Shown: positions 46,532-55,133, counted from the first letter of the stretch. The stretch is DNA of 64,000 bases from Actinokineospora baliensis (GCF_016907695.1 NZ_JAFBCK010000001.1:2046001-2110000), one strand, 5' to 3'. Notes: generated from the sequence alone by a model not told the origin. A program made the numbers and translations.

Positions 46532-47509
46532 TTAGCTGGTGGTGAGGTTGGTGATCTTGCCGTGAGCGACCTCCGGCCCGTACTCCAGACCGATCTCCCC
46601 GTAGATCTGGGCACGGTCGGTCGATCCGGTGCGCGCCAACGGTTCGGAGAACAAGAACCCCTTGCCGGGGGTTTCCAGGAGCACGGGGCTGCACTGGTCG
46701 AGGGAGACGACCTGAAGGGCGTCGGCGGGCATGAACCGCGAGAGCATCACGTTGACCCGACCGAAGTCGGTCTCGATTGTGGACACCGCGACACCGGCGA
46801 CGGTGCGCGACTCCTCCTTGTAGTTCTTCTTGGTGATGAACTCGTTGGTGAGCTGGCGCTTCTGCCACGCACCGCACATCAGAGTGGCGGTCTCGGAGAT
46901 CTGGATGCCGCCGGACTCCCACACCCGCTGCATGAGGTCGAGCACCATCTTCTCCGTCAAGGCGGCGGGGGTCGCGTTGGTGATGACGTTGGTGACGGTC
47001 GCGTTGAGGATGCCGCGGGTCTTGCGGGCTGTGCTGTTGGTGGTCGGTTCCTGGAACGTGCCGGTCAGGAAACCCAGCTCGACGTCACGTCCGATCTGGA
47101 CGAGCGCTTGGCGGGTCTGCCAGTCCATCTCGACCGCGACCGCGTTCGTGCCGCCGATGGACGCGGCGTTGGGGTGCGCTGAACCGGTGGAGGCGAACAT
47201 GCCCTGTGAGGCTTGGCGGGTGTAGGTGACGCCCACGGTCTCCTGGTGGATCTCCAGCACATTGCGGTCCTGCCCGCGCACGCGGGTCTCCGCCGCCGGG
47301 GCGTCCGCACCCTCCACCCGCTGGCGATTGGCGTCGGGGGCGCGCAGGTCGTACACCGACCAGGTGTGGACGACGCCGTTGGCGCGCTTGCCGCCGGTCA
47401 GTCCGCCGATGGCGGACAGGAACGGCGTATCCGTTGGCGTCAAAGAGAAAAGCTCACCAACGAAGTTGGGGGCGTTGAAGGTGTTGGCGATAGCGGCCAC
47501 ACCAGGCAT
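46532..47509 (-). CDS. Major capsid protein, SU10/DUF5309-type
   Basis: A 325-residue HK97-fold-type capsid protein of the SU10 family: TDTPFLSAIGGLTGGKRANGVVHTWSVYDLRAP near the start, DRNVLEIHQETVGVTYTRQASQGMF, MDWQTRQALVQIGRDVELGFL (spine-helix region), and MCGAWQKRQLTNEFITKKN with ETDFGRVNVMLSRFMPADALQVVSLD. The length is typical. It follows the scaffold gene and precedes the connectors. Confidence 0.92.
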   Translation of the reverse strand: MPGVAAIANTFNAPNFVGELFSLTPTDTPFLSAIGGLTGGKRANGVVHTWSVYDLRAPDANRQRVEGADAPAAETRVRGQDRNVLEIHQETVGVTYTRQASQGMFASTGSAHPNAASIGGTNAVAVEMDWQTRQALVQIGRDVELGFLTGTFQEPTTNSTARKTRGILNATVTNVITNATPAALTEKMVLDLMQRVWESGGIQISETATLMCGAWQKRQLTNEFITKKNYKEESRTVAGVAVSTIETDFGRVNVMLSRFMPADALQVVSLDQCSPVLLETPGKGFLFSEPLARTGSTDRAQIYGEIGLEYGPEVAHGKITNLTTS

Positions 47510-47558
47510 AGGCAGACTGTCCTTTCACAGCAAGGGAAACAGGGAGGGTGTGGACCCG

Positions 47559-48176
47559 CTAGTGGGGGCGTGGCATCGCCACGAGGCGCTGGTTCTTCAA
47601 CGTGATCGCCGTAGCCCAGTCACCGGCCTTCTCGGCGGCGGCGATCTGCTCGTCCAACCCAGCGGGACCGGTCTGCCGCGCGCCCTGGGAGGGATCAGGG
47701 GCAGGGCGGCGGGGACCGTCGGAGCGGGCCAGGTGTGGGCGGCGCGCGAGTTCGGCGGCCAGGTCCGCGGTGATCGCGGCAGTGTCGATCTCGCCGGTGC
47801 CGGTGACGTAGCGGGCGTGGTCATCGAGGAAGCGCGGCGCGTCGGACGGGTCGGCCCAGCCGCTAGCGGCGGCCCGGATCTCCGCCTGCACCGCGCGGCG
47901 CCGCAACGCGGCAACCTGGGTCTCCGCCTCGGTGGCGCGGGCGGTGGCCTTCTCGACGTCGGACAGCTGCGCGGCCTGCGCGTCGTCCCACTGCTGGGCC
48001 TTGGCCCGCGCGTCGCGGGCGGACTGCTCGGCCGCGGTCAACTTGGTCCGGGTCTGCTCGTACAGCGCCTTGTAATCCGGGGCCGCGTCCTCACCGCCTG
48101 CGCCGGTGGTGGGCGGGCCGACGGGCGGCGGGGTGGGGCCGGTGTTCTCAGGCTGCGGGGGTGGGGAATCGGGCAC
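47559..48176 (-). CDS. Capsid scaffolding protein
   Basis: A 205-residue protein: Pro-rich N-terminus, a central coiled coil (YKALYEQTRTKLTAAEQSARDARAKAQQWDDAQAAQ then VEKATARATEAETQVAALRRRAVQAEIR), and a helical C-terminus ending in KNQRLVAMPRPH. Size, coiled coil and location immediately upstream of the capsid gene mark it as the scaffold. Confidence 0.85.
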   Translation of the reverse strand: MPDSPPPQPENTGPTPPPVGPPTTGAGGEDAAPDYKALYEQTRTKLTAAEQSARDARAKAQQWDDAQAAQLSDVEKATARATEAETQVAALRRRAVQAEIRAAASGWADPSDAPRFLDDHARYVTGTGEIDTAAITADLAAELARRPHLARSDGPRRPAPDPSQGARQTGPAGLDEQIAAAEKAGDWATAITLKNQRLVAMPRPH

Positions 48177-48225
48177 GGGAATGGTCCAATCGCCGAGCGG
48201 GAATAAGGTGTGGGATACTGCGCGA

Positions 48226-48426
48226 GTGCGATTCCGGCCCTCGCGAACTCAGATAGCCGCCGTTCTGGCGGCGACCTCTGCCGGTGCGCAGGTGATGGCG
48301 GGCGTAGCCGGGTCGGTTACGCCGTGGACCGCGGGGTGGTTGGTCGGTACAGCTGCCGCCCAAGTGGGTGCCGTGCTCTTGAGTGCAGCTCCCGCAGCAT
48401 CAAAAAAAAACGTGCGGTGGGCCTGA
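48226..48426 (+). CDS. Small + strand membrane protein with A9 homopolymer near its 3' end
   Basis: A 66-residue frame from GTG 48226 (an in-frame GTG at 48208 adds 6). GATACT at 48214-48219 is a -10 placed for a leaderless GTG at 48226. The product has a basic start (RFRPSRTQ) and two hydrophobic helices (IAAVLAATSAGAQVMAGVAG and WLVGTAAAQVGAVLLSA). The end reads ASKKNVRWA through nine consecutive A (48402-48410); slippage there would give a longer basic tail containing KRPFG twice. It is divergent from the scaffold gene, opposite to all late genes. Confidence 0.55.
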   Translation: MRFRPSRTQIAAVLAATSAGAQVMAGVAGSVTPWTAGWLVGTAAAQVGAVLLSAAPAASKKNVRWA

Positions 48427-48470
48427 AACGGCCGTTTGGGGCCCACGCCGAGCACAAACGTCCGTTTGGG
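48425..48470. repeat. Two AAACGNCCGTTTGGG palindromic repeats 30 bp apart
   Basis: AAACGGCCGTTT (48425-48436, a perfect palindrome) and AAACGTCCGTTT (48455-48466), both followed by GGG. The 30-bp period places them on the same face of the helix. They lie between the small + gene and the MuF-like gene and may be a regulator-binding array. Confidence 0.6.
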
Positions 48471-48487
48471 TCGCCTGCCCAGACAGA

Positions 48488-49480
48488 TCACGTCGCGGTG
48501 GAGCTGGTGAGGTAGCCGAAGCGGCGCAACGCGGCAAGCAGTTCGGCGCGGTCGTGGCTGCTATGCACGAGCTGGACTGCGGTGGGTCGGGCGATACCGC
48601 TGGAGCGGTAGTGGGACCCGGGTCGGGTGGCGGTGTCCCCGAGCTGGCGGCCGATGCCGCGCACGGTGGTGGCCTCGCGGGTGAACGCTTGGCCGCCTGC
48701 GATGTAGACCGCGCCCTTGCGGCGGGCGTTGACCACGCGGGCCATGTCGGCCCCGGCCCGAATCGCTGCGGCGTCGCCCTTGCCGAACGCCTTGTCCTGT
48801 TCCGCGGTACTCATCCGGTCGAACAGGGCGGTCGGGGTGTTGCCCCGGTCGTCGCGTTCCCACTGCTCGCGGGTGACCGGCCGCATCCCGCAGTCGCAGC
48901 GGGGGTGCCGCAGGAACCCGTCGCTGTAGCGGTAGAGCCGCCCGGCCAGGATCACGCACCGCCCGCACGCTGGGAGCCGCACCACGCGTTCGTACCCGGC
49001 CACCGCGGACTCGGTGATCATCGCGGCCTGCACGGCAGCGCGGCCGGTGTCCCCGACCTCGGTGGCCACGTAGGTGAGCAGGCGGGACAGGGCCAGGGTG
49101 CGAGCGTCGGACGCGGGCATACCGAGGTCCAAGGCGCGGCGGAGCCAGGCCAGGACCTGGTCCATCAGGACCCGTAGCGACATCCCGTTGGCGGCGTACC
49201 CGGCGAACGCCCCCGCGACCAGCCGCCCCATCGGAGCGGACACCGCCGCGGCGGCGGCCAGGGCAGCGGTGACGTAGGGCGCGGCGATCGCGGCGGCGGT
49301 GATCTGGGCTTCCTCGGTGGCGATCACGACCCGGGGCCGCACGTCCTGCTCCCACGAACCGCCCAGGTCCGACAGCGACAGCCGCGCCCACGCGTCCTGC
49401 GCGGTCTGCACCGCGCCGCGCACCGCCAGCTGCTGCCGCGCGTACAACCGGGCCTCGGGGTCCAGCAGAGGTGTACTCAC
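48488..49480 (-). CDS. MuF-like / VG15-type minor head protein
   Basis: A 330-residue protein. The helical N-terminal part resembles portal-associated head proteins; the middle has the Cys cluster CGRCVILAGRLYRYSDGFLRH then CDCGM, a hallmark of the VG15/MuF-like minor capsid group in actinophages, and GGQAFTREATTVRG near the C-terminus. It is encoded right after the portal, overlapping it by 4 bp, and is probably a minor capsid or ejected protein. Confidence 0.85.
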   Translation of the reverse strand: MSTPLLDPEARLYARQQLAVRGAVQTAQDAWARLSLSDLGGSWEQDVRPRVVIATEEAQITAAAIAAPYVTAALAAAAAVSAPMGRLVAGAFAGYAANGMSLRVLMDQVLAWLRRALDLGMPASDARTLALSRLLTYVATEVGDTGRAAVQAAMITESAVAGYERVVRLPACGRCVILAGRLYRYSDGFLRHPRCDCGMRPVTREQWERDDRGNTPTALFDRMSTAEQDKAFGKGDAAAIRAGADMARVVNARRKGAVYIAGGQAFTREATTVRGIGRQLGDTATRPGSHYRSSGIARPTAVQLVHSSHDRAELLAALRRFGYLTSSTAT

Positions 49481-50991
49481 CGGCGACCCCCGGATGGTGC
49501 GAGAAACGCCGGGGGCGCGGGGCGCTCACCGCGGGCAGCCGGGACGGCCGGTTCTTCGTCGTCCTGGGACGTGCTCGAGTTCGGGTCGGGTCGGGGGCCG
49601 TACTCGGCGGCCAAGTCCCCACCCGCGACCCGGGCGTAGGCTTCTTGGTCCTCGGCCTCCATGTCCCGGATCTGCGCGTCGCCGTAACCCAACGCCCGCC
49701 GAGACGCGCGCCGGGGCAGCAGCTTGTCCGCCCCGTAGAGCTTGGTGACCGCGTCGGCCTGGGCGGCGAAGGTCGGGGTGGCGGCGTCGACCCACATGGT
49801 CTCCATGCGCAGCGCCTCCGGAGGGATACGGCCGTCGCGGACCAGCAGGACCAGGCGCATGACCTGCTCCCACCCGTCCCCGAAGGACCTCTGGCGGCGT
49901 TCGGCGCGTTTGATGTGGCGGCCCTCGCTGGAGCGGATGCCGTCCGCGCTGGCCGGGTTCTCCGTGGCGTAGCCCAGGAAGTGGGGTGGTAGCCCACTGA
50001 TCGACGCGGTCAGCCTCGCCAGCGCGTTCAGGGTGTTGTGGAAGTTCGACAAGTCCGCTTCCGGGAACTGCCCAACCGCCACGCCATCCTCACGCGGGGA
50101 CTTCGGCGTCGCCCACAGAACACCAGCCACCGCCTGCCACGGCGTAAGCGGCTTCCCCTGCGCATCAACGAAATCGGACTGCTCGAACCCGAGCGCGTAC
50201 CGGCGCGGCATCGCGTGGAACTCCGCGGACACCATCATGTCCGTGGCCACCTTGCACGCCGCGTCCGACAACGGGATCACGCTGGACAGCTCCGAGCGAC
50301 CCAAGGCGACCGGCTTGGTGCGGCGGCGCCGAGTACGCGGGCGGTTGATCAGCGGCACCACCGGCACCTCGCCCATGCCGTGCTCGTCGCGCCGGTCCTC
50401 CGCCCATGCCGAGCCGCCGTCGTGAGAGGTGTACCAAATCGTCTCGTTCGGCAGATACAGCGTCGCGTGCGTGGCCGACAGGCTGGACGTGCCCGGCGCC
50501 GCTCCGTCGTCGTACCAACGCTTCAGCGCCGCTCGGACCTTGCGGGTACGCGGGTCCAACTCCGCGTGCACCTCCAACGGCGACTCCACCGTCACCAACG
50601 GAGCCGACTCATCAGCCTCATTCGTCCCCACGATCGCGAACGCCCTGCCCATCACCAACGCGTCGATATGCGCCTGCTGAGACGCCAGATCCAGCCGGTT
50701 GGCCTTCCAGATCCGCCACAGATCCCGATCCGCGGCGTCCCGGCCGCCGAGCCGAAAGCCAGTCACGTCCAACCGCTCATCAAGGCTGTCCACGATCAGT
50801 TCAGGCCAGTTGACCACGACCTGACGCACCCGGTTGTCCAAGCGCCGCAACAACTCCGGGTGCATGTACGACAGCGGCTGCTCGCCCTCGTAGTAGGCGT
50901 CCAGCAACTCCAACTCGGGAAGCTGAGCGTTGTGCTGGGTCGACAAGCGCGCCAGCCAAGCGGATTCTGGCAGCGCTAGTTCTACCGCCAT
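49477..50991 (-). CDS. Portal protein (SPP1 gp6-like)
   Basis: A 504-residue protein: LELLDAYYEGEQPLSYMHPELLRRLDNRVRQVVVNWPELIVDSLDERL is the standard actinophage portal opening, with the wing domain strands VTVESPLEVHAELDPRTRKVRAALKRW, and ASISGLPPHFLGYATENPASADGIRSSEGRHIKRAERRQ in the stem/crown region. The C-terminal tail is acidic and Pro-rich. It forms the dodecameric DNA entry vertex. Confidence 0.93.
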   Translation of the reverse strand: MAVELALPESAWLARLSTQHNAQLPELELLDAYYEGEQPLSYMHPELLRRLDNRVRQVVVNWPELIVDSLDERLDVTGFRLGGRDAADRDLWRIWKANRLDLASQQAHIDALVMGRAFAIVGTNEADESAPLVTVESPLEVHAELDPRTRKVRAALKRWYDDGAAPGTSSLSATHATLYLPNETIWYTSHDGGSAWAEDRRDEHGMGEVPVVPLINRPRTRRRRTKPVALGRSELSSVIPLSDAACKVATDMMVSAEFHAMPRRYALGFEQSDFVDAQGKPLTPWQAVAGVLWATPKSPREDGVAVGQFPEADLSNFHNTLNALARLTASISGLPPHFLGYATENPASADGIRSSEGRHIKRAERRQRSFGDGWEQVMRLVLLVRDGRIPPEALRMETMWVDAATPTFAAQADAVTKLYGADKLLPRRASRRALGYGDAQIRDMEAEDQEAYARVAGGDLAAEYGPRPDPNSSTSQDDEEPAVPAARGERPAPPAFLAPSGGRR

Positions 50992-51018
50992 TGCGTCACC
51001 CCCATGAGTCGGTATGGT
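50991..51018 (+). promoter_or_regulatory. Promoter of the accessory cassette (leaderless type)
   Basis: TTGCGT (50991-50996), a 16-bp spacer and TATGGT (51013-51018) precede an ATG at 51026 by 7 nt, as in leaderless actinobacterial transcripts. It fires divergently from the portal gene, whose start codon it overlaps. Confidence 0.5.
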
Positions 51019-51025
51019 CCGCTAC

Positions 51026-51634
51026 ATGCAGACAGGGGCAGTTCCATCATGGGTGACGTTGGCGCTAGCGGTGATTGCGCTTGTCGGTCCGCTCGGTGGC
51101 GCCTGGATCGGCGCTCGGGTGACTGCACGACGAGATGACCGACGCTGGGATCGCGACCGAGAACGCGACGATATCCGTTGGAGGCGAGAGTCGGCCGAGC
51201 GCACCGCCAACCGAGAATACGAGGCGGAAAACCAATGGCGGGACCGCAGATCCAATTTGTACGCAGACTTGCTCGGAACAACCGACAAACTTGATGACCT
51301 ACTGGCGCCACGCGATAGCAAGGGGCTTTACAGATACGCGAGCTACGCCGAACTTGAAGTAGTGTCTACGCCACTACTCGAACTGCTAAATGACCAATTG
51401 AGAGTTGTGACGCTTGTCGGATCGGATCAGATGTCGCGAACTGCCCGTTACGTAATCCAAATCTTCGAGAGTCAGGTTCGACACTTCGAGTACCTGATAC
51501 AGACTGGCTTGTACGACGATATCCACGAGGGTCTTACGATGACTCCGCGCGAAGGAAGACGGGAACTTCACCGCCGAATGCGCGAGGATCTCGGAATAGA
51601 CCCGCCCACTCCAGCCGACGACCTCATGCGATGA
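51026..51634 (+). CDS. Membrane-anchored coiled-coil accessory protein (candidate superinfection-exclusion)
   Basis: A 202-residue protein from ATG 51026 (51014 is an in-frame alternative). The N-terminus has one transmembrane helix (about 9-28, WVTLALAVIALVGPLGGAWIG), then a very charged helix (DDRRWDRDRERDDIRWRRESAE) and a helical cytoplasmic domain (LYADLLGTTDKLDDLL, LLELLNDQLRVVTLVG, YVIQIFESQVRHFEYLIQTG). Base composition is visibly AT-richer than phage core genes. It is on the + strand between portal and terminase, with its own promoter. Single-helix anchors with cytosolic coiled coils occur in exclusion proteins; function here is inferred. Confidence 0.7.
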   Translation: MQTGAVPSWVTLALAVIALVGPLGGAWIGARVTARRDDRRWDRDRERDDIRWRRESAERTANREYEAENQWRDRRSNLYADLLGTTDKLDDLLAPRDSKGLYRYASYAELEVVSTPLLELLNDQLRVVTLVGSDQMSRTARYVIQIFESQVRHFEYLIQTGLYDDIHEGLTMTPREGRRELHRRMREDLGIDPPTPADDLMR

Positions 51635-51796
51635 CTACCATCCGCCCCGACTTCCTGGCCCTCTGACCGGGCAGCTTCCACTCGGATACAGCCATCGCGA
51701 CGGTCCCGCGTCCATACGTTTGGCGGTCTTGCCGCGTTCGGGCTTGTCCGGGCGGATCAGGTCGGGCTCGCCGGGTGGGTGGCATACTTCGACGAT
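51624..51796 (-). pseudogene. Decayed duplicate of the terminase large subunit 3' end
   Basis: Read on the minus strand this stretch encodes GEPDLIRPDKPERGKTAKR, then after a 1-base frame disruption MAVSEWKLPGQRARKSGR and MVVIA-stop. The intact terminase ends GEPDLIRPDKPERGKTGKR ... MAVSGWRLRGQKVKKSGR and MVVM-stop (52905-53075). The similarity is clear but diverged, so it is not a simple recent duplication. It separates the two accessory + genes, and its stop lies within the 3' end of the first one. Confidence 0.85.
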
Positions 51797-51886
51797 GACA
51801 GCCGCCGCAGCCAAGTCATTCCTGAATCGTCAGGATGGAGAAGTTGCAAGAGCGATACCTACTGACAGCGCGCGGAGACAACGCCT

Positions 51887-52936
51887 ATGCCAGAATGGCT
51901 CATGCCTGAATGGGTCTTTCCTGCTCGACCGACTGTCGAGGAAGCGGAGCGACGACGCGCCGAACTTGCCCGCGAAGGCGGTCGCGTTGTCCCTAACCAG
52001 CACATTGTATCCAAGGCTGTACTGAAGAACTTCAGCGAGAAAGACTCCAAAGGTGGACACTTTCTGGTCCCTTACAATGTTCGATCCGGCCTGGAGTTGC
52101 GTCCGCTGGGAGTTAAAGGATGCGGAAAGATCCGGAACTTTGTGCGGTACGCATCCGCCTCGCTAGAGTACCTCTGGAAATCAACTGTCGAAGATCACCT
52201 GCACGATGCTGTGCAAGCGATACACGATGGGAGCATCCTTAATGAGCCTAGATTGATCAAGGTCATGAAGGACTGCATCGCCTTGCATCTGGTTCGATCA
52301 CCTTGGTATCTGGCGCTCCACGACAAGATCGTCGAACAAGCCACTACAGAGGGTCGAGAGTGGATCTTGCGCGCATATGGCCCGCGGTTGGAGCGCGCGT
52401 TCTTTGCAAGGTACGGACTGCACGCCGCTGGCAATGAAGCTCTGGGGGCATTTCTCGACGAGAACATGGCCAACTGGAGAGATCTCCGCGCCAGCGGACT
52501 CCTGGAGCGCCAGAGCGTGGAGGAGCACTTCGAGATGGCGCGCGGAACCTTCGACCCGCTTCAGATTCAACTTCTATTCGCACCATCCAGTCATGAGTTT
52601 GTAATTGCCGATTCACCAGCCTTCACCTACTCGTTCGATCACGACAAGGAAGTATTCACAAACATCAGGAAAGCGATAGGTGATTCCAACGGTGCTGGTA
52701 TGCCTATTACAAACCGGTGCTACGTGGTCACCGCTCCGGATGCGGTCAGCGCAACCGTCTCACACCGACTACTGGATGCCCTGAATCGAACGCAGGTCAA
52801 GGCCGCGCATGAGCACGTCTATTACCGCCCTGGCAGTAATCTAAAGGAGTTCGTCGCTTCGGCTAGAGTCGATTCGCAAAGTGAAATGCCCAGCAACGCG
52901 GAAGTCACATCACCACCATCCGGCCCGACTTCTTGA
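51887..52936 (+). CDS. DUF4238-family protein (candidate phage-encoded defence/exclusion gene)
   Basis: A 349-residue protein from ATG 51887 with GGAG 9 bp upstream. The N-terminal motif VPNQHIVSKAVLKNFS (about 35-50) followed by FLVPYNVRSG is the DUF4238 signature (a QHxV..LxxF block). The middle is helical (LIKVMKDCIALHLVRSPW), and IADSPAFTYSFDHDKEVF and PITNRCYVVTAPD form the conserved C-terminal strands. The family is of unknown biochemical function and, as I recall, is scattered in accessory regions. Its composition is clearly AT-richer than its surroundings; its last codons overlap the convergent terminase by 32 bp. Confidence 0.8.
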   Translation: MPEWLMPEWVFPARPTVEEAERRRAELAREGGRVVPNQHIVSKAVLKNFSEKDSKGGHFLVPYNVRSGLELRPLGVKGCGKIRNFVRYASASLEYLWKSTVEDHLHDAVQAIHDGSILNEPRLIKVMKDCIALHLVRSPWYLALHDKIVEQATTEGREWILRAYGPRLERAFFARYGLHAAGNEALGAFLDENMANWRDLRASGLLERQSVEEHFEMARGTFDPLQIQLLFAPSSHEFVIADSPAFTYSFDHDKEVFTNIRKAIGDSNGAGMPITNRCYVVTAPDAVSATVSHRLLDALNRTQVKAAHEHVYYRPGSNLKEFVASARVDSQSEMPSNAEVTSPPSGPTS

Positions 52937-54671
52937 CCTTCTGCCCCCGCAACCGCCAGCCACTGACGGCCATCGCGCCAGTGGGGACGGCGTCGATCCT
53001 CTTGCCGGTCTTGCCGCGCTCAGGCTTGTCGGGGCGGATGAGATCGGGTTCGCCCGACGGGCTGCGCACTTCCACATTGTCGAAGCAGAACTCGGCGATG
53101 GGGTTGCAGTGGTGCGACCAGCCGCGGGACTTGGTCAGTGCCATGAGTTCGGTCATGCCGTGGGTCATGCCCTTGTAGGTTTGGGCGACCGGGTACATCG
53201 GCACACCGGCGCGCTTCTCCAGGCGTTGGCGAACGGGCTCGCCGGACCACTCGTCGTAGGAGACGTCCGCGACGCGGAGCAGGCCGGTGTCGGTGACGAT
53301 GTCGTTCTCGACGGTGTCGTAGTCGATGACCTCGCCGTCGGTGACGGTCAGCCAGCCTTGGTCGGCCCAGCGGCTCGCGCGGCCGTCCAGGCGCTCGTCC
53401 AGGAAGGTCACCGCGGACTCGGGTAGCCAGAACCGCCACAGCGCGGACACGTGGCCGTCGATGCCGTCGGGGACGATGAGGCACCAAGCGGTGAGGTCGA
53501 GTTTGGAGGCGAGGTCGAGTCCACCCCAAGCGGGTTTCCCGGCGAGGCGTTCGCGGAGTAGGGCGGGGTGGTCGAGGGTGGTTCCGGCGCAGAGCAGGTA
53601 GAGGTGCATGGGCATCCACCGGGTGGACTGCGCGACCCACTGGTTGAGCCGGAACTGCCGGAAACTGTTCTCTTTCGCCGGGTCATTGCGGGCTTCCAGG
53701 GCTTCCTCGCGCAGGGCGGCGAGGGAGAGGAAGTCGCCGAGGGCGGGGTTTGCGTGGTACCAGTTGGTCTCGTCCCAGGGGTCCGCGTCGGCGGGCAGGT
53801 TGCGCAGGTAGACGAACCTGTGCGGTGCCCTGCTCGGGTTCTCGGCGATCTTGACGCACTCGTCGTGCTCGGCCTTGGCAAAGCTGGACGGGTCGTTGCC
53901 CGCGGTAGTCGCGGCGATCAGCAGCGGTTCGAGCCGGGTGCCCATGCCGGTGCGCATGGCGTGCCAGAGATCGCCGGAGGGTTGGGTCAGCACCTCGTCG
54001 AAGACCACACAGGACGGGTTGGAGCCGAGGTTGCCCAGCGCATCGGCGGGGACGACGGCGTAGACGCTGTTGGTCTTCTCGTCCACGATCCGCGCCGAGC
54101 TGTCGAGCACCTTCAACCGGCGCGAGAGGACCGGGGAGAGAGCGACCATGCGGGCGGCGACGTTGAACACGAGGCGGGCTTGGTCGGTGTCGCGGGCGCA
54201 CCCATAGATCTCGGCGGACTCGACCCCGTCACCGCACAGCATGTACAGCGCCACGAAAGCGAGCAATTCCGACTTGCCGTTCTTCCTCGCGATCTCGATC
54301 CAGGCGACGCGGAACCGGCGGACGTAGCATTGCGCTTCGTCGTCCCATCGGACCTCACCGAGAAGGGGCCGGACGATGTCGTCGCGCTGCCACTCGGCGA
54401 GGATGAACGGCTTCCGCGCCCACCGGTCTTTGGTGTGGACGCAGATTTCCTCGGCGAACGCCTGGGCATGATCCGCACGTGGCTTGCACAGGTGGTCGCC
54501 GCGCTTGCGGCAGATCCGACCGTCGAAGACCCGCCCGCACGTCGGCAGCCGCGCCCCGGGCGGTCTGGTGGTTGTGCGGGGCGTTGCGGTGCGGGTGCGC
54601 GGGCGGGTCTTCGAGCCGCGGGCGGGCGGCTTAGGAGAGGAGGCGGTCGGGTCCGTGGCCGAGGTGGTCAT
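52905..54671 (-). CDS. Terminase large subunit
   Basis: A 588-residue packaging ATPase-nuclease. After a basic, Pro/Thr-rich N-terminus comes a Cys-containing segment (CGRVFDGRICRKRGDHLC), then the ATPase: WIEIARKNGKSELLAF is the Walker A region, VVFDEVLTQP the Walker B/catalytic acid, and LLIAATTAGND the coupling motif. The nuclease domain holds GGLDLASKLDLTAWCLI and VSYDEWSGEPVRQRLEKR, with acidic residues expected to bind metal. It overlaps the small subunit gene by 41 bp. Confidence 0.95.
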   Translation of the reverse strand: MTTSATDPTASSPKPPARGSKTRPRTRTATPRTTTRPPGARLPTCGRVFDGRICRKRGDHLCKPRADHAQAFAEEICVHTKDRWARKPFILAEWQRDDIVRPLLGEVRWDDEAQCYVRRFRVAWIEIARKNGKSELLAFVALYMLCGDGVESAEIYGCARDTDQARLVFNVAARMVALSPVLSRRLKVLDSSARIVDEKTNSVYAVVPADALGNLGSNPSCVVFDEVLTQPSGDLWHAMRTGMGTRLEPLLIAATTAGNDPSSFAKAEHDECVKIAENPSRAPHRFVYLRNLPADADPWDETNWYHANPALGDFLSLAALREEALEARNDPAKENSFRQFRLNQWVAQSTRWMPMHLYLLCAGTTLDHPALLRERLAGKPAWGGLDLASKLDLTAWCLIVPDGIDGHVSALWRFWLPESAVTFLDERLDGRASRWADQGWLTVTDGEVIDYDTVENDIVTDTGLLRVADVSYDEWSGEPVRQRLEKRAGVPMYPVAQTYKGMTHGMTELMALTKSRGWSHHCNPIAEFCFDNVEVRSPSGEPDLIRPDKPERGKTGKRIDAVPTGAMAVSGWRLRGQKVKKSGRMVVM

Positions 54672-55089
54672 GGCCCACCTCGACCTTGATCGCCTGCCGA
54701 TCCGCAGGTGTCAGCCCGAACCGGGCCGCGAACTGGAGGAAGGTGCGTTCGGCGTCGGCCTGGACGACGAGGGCCGGGTTCTTCATCAGACCGGACCCGC
54801 CTTGCACGAGCAGCGCCGATCCGTTGACCAACTGGGTCGCGGCCCGGTAGCGGGCCAGGGCCTCACACAGCACGAGGAACGCATCGGTGTCCCAGGCAGT
54901 AAGCACGCCGCGGGCGGCCAGGCCGGGGGCCAGGCGCTCCCAGATGGCGCGGGCGGCGTCGGATGCCCAGTCCGGGCAGGTGATCTCCTGCTCCGGCGGG
55001 GCGGGTTCGTTCGTGTTGATCCGGTCGGGTCGGTCGCCGTGCAGGATGCGCAGGGCGGTGGGCTTGGCGGCCGGGCCGCGCTTACCGAT
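54631..55089 (-). CDS. P27-type terminase small subunit, apparent ATC start codon
   Basis: A 152-codon frame reading (I)GKRGPAAKPTALRILHGDRPDRIN, then CPDWASDAARAIWERLAPGLAARGVLTAWDTDAFLVLCEALARY, and ending in the family's AARFGLTPADRQAIKV. P27 small terminases start with M-G-K/R-G-P, so initiation is expected exactly at the ATC codon (55089-55087). AAGGAGGTGA, a perfect match to the 16S rRNA anti-SD, ends 6 nt before it; an in-frame TGA lies just upstream, and the next standard start (GTG 54906) would delete the first 61 residues. Either AUC initiation is used or the gene has lost its ATG. Confidence 0.8.
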   Translation of the reverse strand: MGKRGPAAKPTALRILHGDRPDRINTNEPAPPEQEITCPDWASDAARAIWERLAPGLAARGVLTAWDTDAFLVLCEALARYRAATQLVNGSALLVQGGSGLMKNPALVVQADAERTFLQFAARFGLTPADRQAIKVEVGHDHLGHGPDRLLS

Positions 55090-55133
55090 GGCTGGTCACC
55101 TCCTTCCCTCCCACCGCCCTGCGGCTGCTCCGG

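Noticed and set aside
48402..48410. A9 tract dismissed as a sequencing error
   Set aside because: Cannot be decided from sequence; the main frame stays open through nine A, so it is kept as a finding rather than corrected.
51795..52025. Open + frame starting ATG 51795 upstream of the DUF4238 gene
   Set aside because: It overlaps the DUF4238 start in a different frame and looks like an out-of-frame reading of it; no ribosome-binding site.
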